Below, piece by piece: positions 63,646 through 64,000 of a DNA stretch of 64,000 nt. The stretch is from the NCBI GenBank assembly GCA_019096155.1, contig JAHCVI010000006.1, forward strand, positions 1,302,001-1,366,000, given 5' to 3'. This DNA comes from Staphylotrichum longicolle. Its lineage: Eukaryota > Ascomycota > Sordariomycetes > Sordariales > Chaetomiaceae. The notes under the pieces are model-generated. The model did not search any database. It was not told the origin of the DNA and saw only the letters and a program-made list of their open reading frames with translations. Position numbers and translations under genes: made by a program. How positions within the stretch are numbered: the first letter of the stretch is position 1; every line of letters starts with the position of its first letter.

Positions 63646-64000
63646 TCAAATGTAAAACATGTCATCTCTCAACGCGTCCGCAATTCTCACCTCCTCCCGC
63701 GCCACCCCAGCGCCGGTATAACACCTCGCCCGGTCACACACCGTGTCCGCCAATCTTGCCGGGGTACAAACGCCCGTCGAGCGCGTCGACCGTCCCAGCG
63801 CATACGAAAGCGCATGTGTGAACCCCTCCAGCACGTCCGCGGCATTCTGGTACGGCGGGCTCGCGCGGGGCATGTTGCGGGGGTCCTTGAACGTGGGCCC
63901 AAAGAACTCATCCACCACCACGACGTAGTGCGCCGGGCGGGCGGTGCCCTGGATGGCCTCATGCGCTTGGAGGTAGAACTCCCAAAGAAACTGGCTGGTG
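63646..64000 (-). CDS. Argonaute, C-terminal part of the PIWI domain (runs off the window)
   Basis: The open frame enters from the right edge and ends with TGA at 63646. It reads TSQFLWEFYLQAHEAIQGT, then ARPAHY, VDEFFGPTF, LEGFTHALSYALGRSTRSTG and LADTVCDRARCY. This is the end of the PIWI domain. ARPAHY holds the conserved His, the fourth member of the DEDH slicer tetrad. The HALSYALGRSTRS and CDRARCY blocks are hallmark Argonaute C-terminal motifs. Argonautes bind small RNAs for quelling or meiotic silencing. The sequence is somewhat divergent from canonical forms (VVVVDEFF where YYVVxDE is usual), pointing to a second, meiotic-type or accessory paralogue. The N-terminal domains lie outside the window. 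Confidence 0.9.
   Translation of the reverse strand, partial: TSQFLWEFYLQAHEAIQGTARPAHYVVVVDEFFGPTFKDPRNMPRASPPYQNAADVLEGFTHALSYALGRSTRSTGVCTPARLADTVCDRARCYTGAGVAREEVRIADALRDDMFYI

Overview
The window is nuclear DNA from a filamentous ascomycete, most likely a Sordariomycete. The evidence is: genes with one to three short introns (about 48-77 nt, GTRNGT donors, CTRAC branch sites, YAG acceptors); tRNA genes carrying anticodon-loop introns; and fungal-specific families (HET, CFEM, GPI-anchored and small secreted cysteine-rich proteins, fungal P450, GH2 exo-glucosaminidase, Argonaute). All functional calls come from reading the translated sequence; no database search was run.

Layout. 0.8-2.8 kb: decayed gene with a fungal C2H2-type zinc finger and two retropepsin-like domains. 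3-8 kb: cytochrome P450 (-), GNAT acetyltransferase (-), alpha/beta hydrolase (+). 8-12 kb: HET-domain gene (+) with one in-frame TGA, next to a zinc-ribbon/two-TM gene (-) with two in-frame stops. 12.4-15.6 kb: BTB protein and a low-complexity acidic protein. 16-18.3 kb: duplicated pair of six-cysteine secreted proteins. 19-21.8 kb: GH2 exo-beta-D-glucosaminidase with one frameshift. 22.4-25 kb: three intron-bearing tRNA genes (Leu-AAG, Glu-CTC, Lys-CTT) flanking a secreted protein gene. 25-26.5 kb: FAD monooxygenase with three apparent 1-nt frameshifts. 27.4-29.4 kb: three-exon gene of unknown function. 31-39.9 kb: a two-exon gene for an acidic repeat protein of about 2,900 residues. 40.6-41 kb: small secreted protein. 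42.4-44.2 kb: protein with six copies of a short acidic repeat. 46.2-48.5 kb: four-CFEM GPI protein. 50-55 kb: two divergent large genes of unknown function. 56-57.3 kb: NADP-dependent medium-chain reductase. 57.8-60.8 kb: pseudokinase. 61.8-62.6 kb: conserved unknown. 63.6 kb to the end: C-terminus of an Argonaute.

Two themes stand out. First, about a third of the genes are interrupted. The zinc-finger/retropepsin, HET and zinc-ribbon/TM genes carry stops or indels outside homopolymers and look like real decay in an accessory or allorecognition-type block. The GH2 and some FAD-monooxygenase breaks sit in G/C runs and could be assembly errors. Second, several proteins are built from repeats: the giant acidic protein with a C-terminal array of basic-aromatic motifs, the six-repeat protein, and the CFEM protein. 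The giant gene is the best candidate for undescribed biology.
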